A program made the position numbers and the translations under genes. The notes under the pieces are model-generated. The model did not search any database and was not told the DNA's origin. It saw nothing but the letters and a program-made list of their open reading frames with translations. From Heligmosomoides polygyrus polygyrus (lineage: Eukaryota; Nematoda; Chromadorea; Rhabditida; Heligmosomidae): a DNA stretch of 64,000 nucleotides. The stretch covers positions 106,266,198 through 106,330,197 of the forward strand of contig OX377202.1 of assembly GCA_947396885.1 (NCBI GenBank), given 5' to 3'. Below are positions 38,201 to 44,200 of the stretch, piece after piece; the stretch's first letter is position 1, and every line of letters begins with the position of its first letter.

Positions 38201-41200
38201 GCATTCTCGAACGGTGTTGTAACGGTCGAGACAGAATGGTCGGTAAGATTGAGCTACGATGTCTTCTGCCGCGGTGGGCAGCGGATTCATTCGATTCTGA
38301 AGCTATCGCCACTTCTTGGGCAACGCTGCTGCACGAATTCATTGTAACTCGGGCTTTTCAACGATGTCTCTCTGAGCCTCCCTGTGCTTCCGACTTCCGG
38401 ATGGGGACGAAATGAGAGCACTGCATTATGTAGTTGCTTGACGACTGGCTTTCTGAGTTAATAGTACCTCTTTTACACTTTCGTGCAGAAACAGCATACG
38501 CTGAGCATTCTTGAACTAGCAGAAGCGGTCTGTGCTTTTCTTCCATCATTACATACCTCGACTTTACCACTTCAGAAGCGACGTTATCCAACAGCGATGT
38601 GGAGCCGTCGCATCACCTTCAATGTCTCAAATTCAAGTGAAGTGGTGGGTGGTCTTCCTTCATCAACCGATTTCCGTCCGAAATCATCTCGGATATGCTT
38701 GGTAGCAACATTTTTGTCCTTCTTCTTTAGCTCATCATTTCAGCATTCAGCCGCCAGGAACAGTCCCAGTCTGGTTAGTTCCTTCGAATGTTTATTAGGG
38801 TAATTGCTAAAGGCTCGTGCACAGTTCGGCAGCGCAGTGAACCACCCATGTTGTAGCATAGGCGGTTCACTGCGCTGTGCCAAAGCGCGGAGCCACCGCG
38901 CGGTGAGGGGCCGTACACACTCACCGCGCAGTGGCACCGCGCGGTGTCACTGCGCTGAGGGAATTGGAGCTCCCATTTTCACCGCGCTGTGCCGTGGTGT
39001 GGCGTGTGGCTCGCGGGATTGCGTACCATGCGCGCCTCTGCTGGCAACCTTCCAGCTACGCAGCGCTACCGCACCGCGCCGACGTGGGGGATGTGGCAAA
39101 AAATGAACCTCTCAGCGCGGTGCCACAGCGCAGTGAAACTGTGCACGAGCCTTAAGACCACTAGAACCAGATCGGAATAGATGCATGGCATAGGAACGCG
39201 TAGCGTATGGAGCACACTTGTTCGACGCGCCGCACACGTAGGCTGTGTCAGCGTCCACGTGGACACTCGATCGATGCGCATAGGTCTCTTGTACGCCTTC
39301 GGTGGCGCTACTGGCAGGCGGATCGTGGCCCAGTAGGTGTGGCGTTGCATCATGCGAAGGAGGTCGGGAGGTCGGTTCTGCTGCGTCGCGAGATTTTTGC
39401 ATTTCAACGGAATGATTGAGATTTGAGGGATTTTGACGTCTACACAATTTTCTGGTGTTCTGTGCGCATTTTTCCAACTGTATGCGCTTCAGCAGAATCC
39501 AGCTGCGGTGTTCCCCTAGACGACGAAAGCAGTTTCCAGCTTGGATGGACCGCAAAATCTATTCCGATCTGGTTTTAGTTGCCGTAGATCCATTCGTTTA
39601 TTAGTCGATTTCTGCTGAGCTACATCTGCTCTAGATTTTTTCACCTTTGTTTTGCTCCTTGAAATGTTTATTCATTTCCTCTGCAGTGCATTCAGAAAGG
39701 TGTGTTTCAGCTTCCCATACGTTTCACACGACGAGCAGCAGTCAGCTAGCTCTGGCGCTCCATCGGTTGCTGAGGTACGCACCTGTCTTCCATGGGAACC
39801 TCAGTCCAACATATGTAACCTTTCTTGTGAGCGATTGGGTTCACCGAGCTTCGGTTAGGTTATGTTAGACGGAAAACCCTCTAAAGATCCCGTAGACGTT
39901 GACGTGATGTCGTTTCTTTTCAGAGCGCTCCTGAGACGACTGTGTGGGAGAAGTGAGTCCATTTCACTTTGCTCGAAATTCTTCTGTATTCGGATGCCAC
40001 AGGCGGCTTCGTTGGCGTAGAATTCAAGCATGTACACATGCGTTGGCGCCATTTTCCACTGTGCCAGCCCAGTCAGACACACTCTGGCAGCCCTCCAAGA
40101 ATACTTTCTCTCCGTTTTCAGCCCCAGCTGCTGTGCCGTTTACATCCGTCCGTCCTACCTTACAATCGCCTGCGGATGCAAGCAGTCCTTTGGGATATCG
40201 GTTAGCTCATGACACATGCTTTCTTTGCCTTGGCCACCGTCAGAAATATCAACTCCTTTAATGAGGTGATACTCAGGCTCCACACAAAAGCTTTAACACG
40301 CCTACACTGCCTGATGAGGATAGATTGGATCCAACGCTGATTCGGATAATTCGGATCCGTCGTCTTTTTCCAATTCGGTTAACTGAATCATTCAGATAAT
40401 GACGTTTTTGAAAAGCCCGGATCCAGGATGTTTCATATAACAGTGGTTTTCACTAGAACGGATTCTTGGGTGATTCAGATAACTGCTTTTTCCTCGGATC
40501 AGACATCGGATGTCCGATTCGTGTTCGTGTTATGTCGGATTTCTGCCAAAAATCCTAAATCATTTGAATTATCCGAAAATCCGTTCCTGTGAAAATCATC
40601 CTTATCTGAGTCGTGGTGTGATCCGTGCTTCTCAAAAATGCCATTATTCGCATGATCCTTTTATCCCGCACTTGAAAAAATGAGGGAATTGAATTGGCAC
40701 AGGATCAACTGCAGAAGAAATGTGAACGTATCGCCTCGTTCTGAGACTAGATGCACAGATGAAGTTACGGTTACAATATCGCCGTCAACTACTGCCTAAC
40801 CCTGGAGTAGGAAAGGTCGCTATCCACTAACATAGGCCTGAGTTATACTCCCGCGGGAGCATCCGCGGAAGGGCGGGAATCGCGCCGAGACTCCTCACCT
40901 GGCCAATCGCCGCGCCTCGCCACGCCCGCCTCCGCCGTGCACCATTGGTCCGCGGACGTTCCGCGGATGCTCCCGCGGGAGTATAACAAATGCCATAGCC
41001 AGTAGGAAGACCAAGTTCACACAGTTCACAGTCTTTGTCCCTCTTCTGACTATCGTTATGGAAAAACTGTCCTGAATACAAAAACGACCATATCTTTTGG
41101 CCTTTGGGCGGAAAAAGCGCCAGAAAACGCCTTTCCTTCGCTCTTTGATAGAGCCCCTCAATCTGCGTGCTTTGAAAAACGGTACTTCGATATTTGGGAT

Positions 41201-44200
41201 CAGCATCTATCCGATGAAGCGAAAAACGTCCAGTAATTGTTTAAAATATTGATTCGATGAGCTATATTCAGAATTTGGCCCTTGGGTGTAAATACGCTGC
41301 GCCGACCAGAATATAGCTCATCGAATCAACATTTTAAACATTTACTTTTTCACTTCATCAAATAGATCTATGGATGCTGATCCCAAATAACGGATTTATT
41401 TTTCAAAGCACGCAGTTTGGACAGCGCAATCAAAAAGCGCCGGAAAAGGTTATTCTGCGCTTTTCCGCCCAAAGACCAAAAGATACGACCAGTATTGTAA
41501 ACCGGCGCTGAGGCGATGGTTGACGGCGATTTTGTAGTCGTAACGTCATCAGCTCCCCTGAGGCTTAGAGAGCGGTACCTCTCTTGAACTTGTCCACTAG
41601 ACGGCGAAAGGCTGTTAATCCCTTTGAGGAACATGAACAGCATACACCTGGAACCTCCGTAATGCTGCTGCTCATAAAAGCTCTTCTTCATGGTGTCGTT
41701 CCAACAGCTGAGAACAATATGCATTCTTTCGCGCGTCAACGTCTTTCCTCATGGTTTAGCGAAGAGCTTCTTTGAATTCTTACAAAAATCCTCCTCGATT
41801 CTTCAGACTTCCTCCTCTGCCTGCTCCGAAGCTCTTCTTATCGACGATCTCACCAGTTGCACGGTTATAAAGCCGCAAGGTAGGCCATTGTAGTCCAGGT
41901 TCAACCGGCCATACGGCCAATACCAGTGTCCGTCCGACTATTTTGGCAGCATTCCAGAGAAGAAAGGGCTGAAGACAAGAGCAGTCTCTGGCAAGAACAA
42001 CACCACATCCAAAAGGACGAACAAGCGGACACTTCAGGAGCTCGGTACTGTCGTCGATGAATCTTGCAGAAAAAACAGCTCTCCATCTCAAATTTTCAGC
42101 AAATACAGTGGCTTATTCCGCGCCAATTAGCTGCGAGAAGGCTCTTCAGGACAGAATCATCGAGTAAGCTGCACCTCATCTTGATGAAGCTACTTCTAAG
42201 TGCTCGGCTTTCAGGCGTGAGGACCTCGAGCAATGTGAGGCGTCGCTACTGATACCTTCTCAAGGAAGCGCTTCGAGCACCACTGTGCAATCTGGCGAAT
42301 CATCCAGTCGACAAGCTCCACAATCGCCTTCGTTTCCTTCTTCTCAACCATACGCCGAGACCGAACAGGCCCAGTGGCAGTACCCTCCACCAGCATCCGA
42401 CACAGGCACGGCCGCGAACGACTTCAGCTACTATTCCACGACGAGACAACCCTCGTCGACTCCGAGAAGCGTTCAATTCGTGTTCACCACGACGAATCGG
42501 CCAGGTATCTACAGCAGTGCTGGCTTTGAACCGGACGTTGAACCTGCTGACTACACGGATCGCCCGCGAGGACCGTACAGCATCGGCAAATTCGGAACGT
42601 GTGAGTTTTAAGGCGTTTCAGGAGGCCCTTCCCTTCCCTTCCATAGGTAGCCCCAGACAGGCTGCGTTGACCTCATCATGGCTGGTTCCTTTGCAGCCAC
42701 TCTTCAGACGCCCATAGTAAAAATTGCCGGCACAATGCCACTAGCACCATCCGTATTGCAGCCGAACACTGAGCCTCCATCAGGTGCGTACAGTTCTATC
42801 TGGTTCGATCCTCCGTAGAGTCCTCATCTGCATCACCTGTCCTCTCGTCGCTCGTCGAGTTGCTTGAGCGAGTGCCAGAAGAGCTTTCGGCTGTACCTAT
42901 TACGTGCCAAAGTAGCCCAGTGGGTCCTCATCGAACGCGAAGCACCCACTGGGCTACTCTGGCACGCGACAGCTACAAGCGATGTCGTTCATTGGTTAGT
43001 TTTCCACAGCTTTCACAAAGAAGTCCGACCATTCCATGCTGTTTGACATTCTAGTGTCGCTTCCACATTCCGGAGCAGCTCTTCGGCCACGACTTTTGTC
43101 CAGATGGCGCCAGCGAAGCCTTATTTCCAAACATTTCTCGGAAAAACCTTTAGGTGCTCAATATTTCGAACGATCGATGGCTTGCAGGCCACGTCGCTTC
43201 GTTCTGTGTATTCAATTTTGAATTTTCAATTTTTCGCACCAAAGTCTCACCCTTCTAAGCTTAAGCCTGAAACTTTTGAAACCAAAGCGAACTTTGCCAA
43301 ATCGAAATGAGCTTCTTCTACATTAAACTAGAGACTCTCCATAAATGTTAGAAAAAATTGTTCAAAAAATCTTAGTATGCTTTATATGAAGTTTTAATTC
43401 ATCTACCGAATAAGTGAACACATTGTTTGCATTTTCTAAAATTCTCATTTTTTAAAGAGAAAAATTTTATTTGTTAATATTTATTTTATTGTTTGTTGTT
43501 TTATTATTTGCGATTTATTATTTGTTGTTTTATTATTTGCTCTGTGTTCGTTTTTATTATCTATTAGGTTGTAACGAATTAAATGGCACTGACTCGCGCC
43601 ATTTTTGGCGCGTCTTTACGCGTTTGATCAAGAACAAACCGTAACATGTGGCATATCATTTAGAAGCACAAACTTTGCTCTACCGGTGAGTACCAAATTT
43701 TCTATGTAAAAGTGGGAAAACTTTAGAGTTTTATTGACTTTTTTGCAGATGGACAGAAGGGTAATCCGAGGCATTTACTTGTATGAATTCAAGCTGGGCA
43801 CTGCAGCTAAGGAGGCGGGCGAGAAGATCAACGCCGCATTCGGTCAAGGATGTTCCACAATTCGGACGGCGTACCGTTTGTATCAGAAGTTCCGGAATGG
43901 AGATGAGAGCTTGGAAGAACATGAAGGTCGTGGTAGGCATAGTGATGTTGATGAGGAAAAGCTGAGAGTGTGGTAGAGGAAGATCCACACAAAGGTACCA
44001 GGGAGATAGCGAAGGTTCTTGGCGTCAGTCACAGCACAGCTGCCCGGCATCTGAAGGAAACTGGAAAGACCAAAAAGCTGGAAAGATGGGAGCCTCACGA
44101 GCTGTCTGAGGAGCAAAGAAACCGACGATATGAGATCTCGTCCGCACTGCTTCTACGGAAGGAAACGGACCCATTCCTTGATCGCATCGTAACCTGTGAC

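Noticed and set aside
38811..39555. Several overlapping open frames of 65-147 codons on both strands
   Set aside because: By-products of GC-rich MITE arms and adjacent sequence, with no consistent coding signal.
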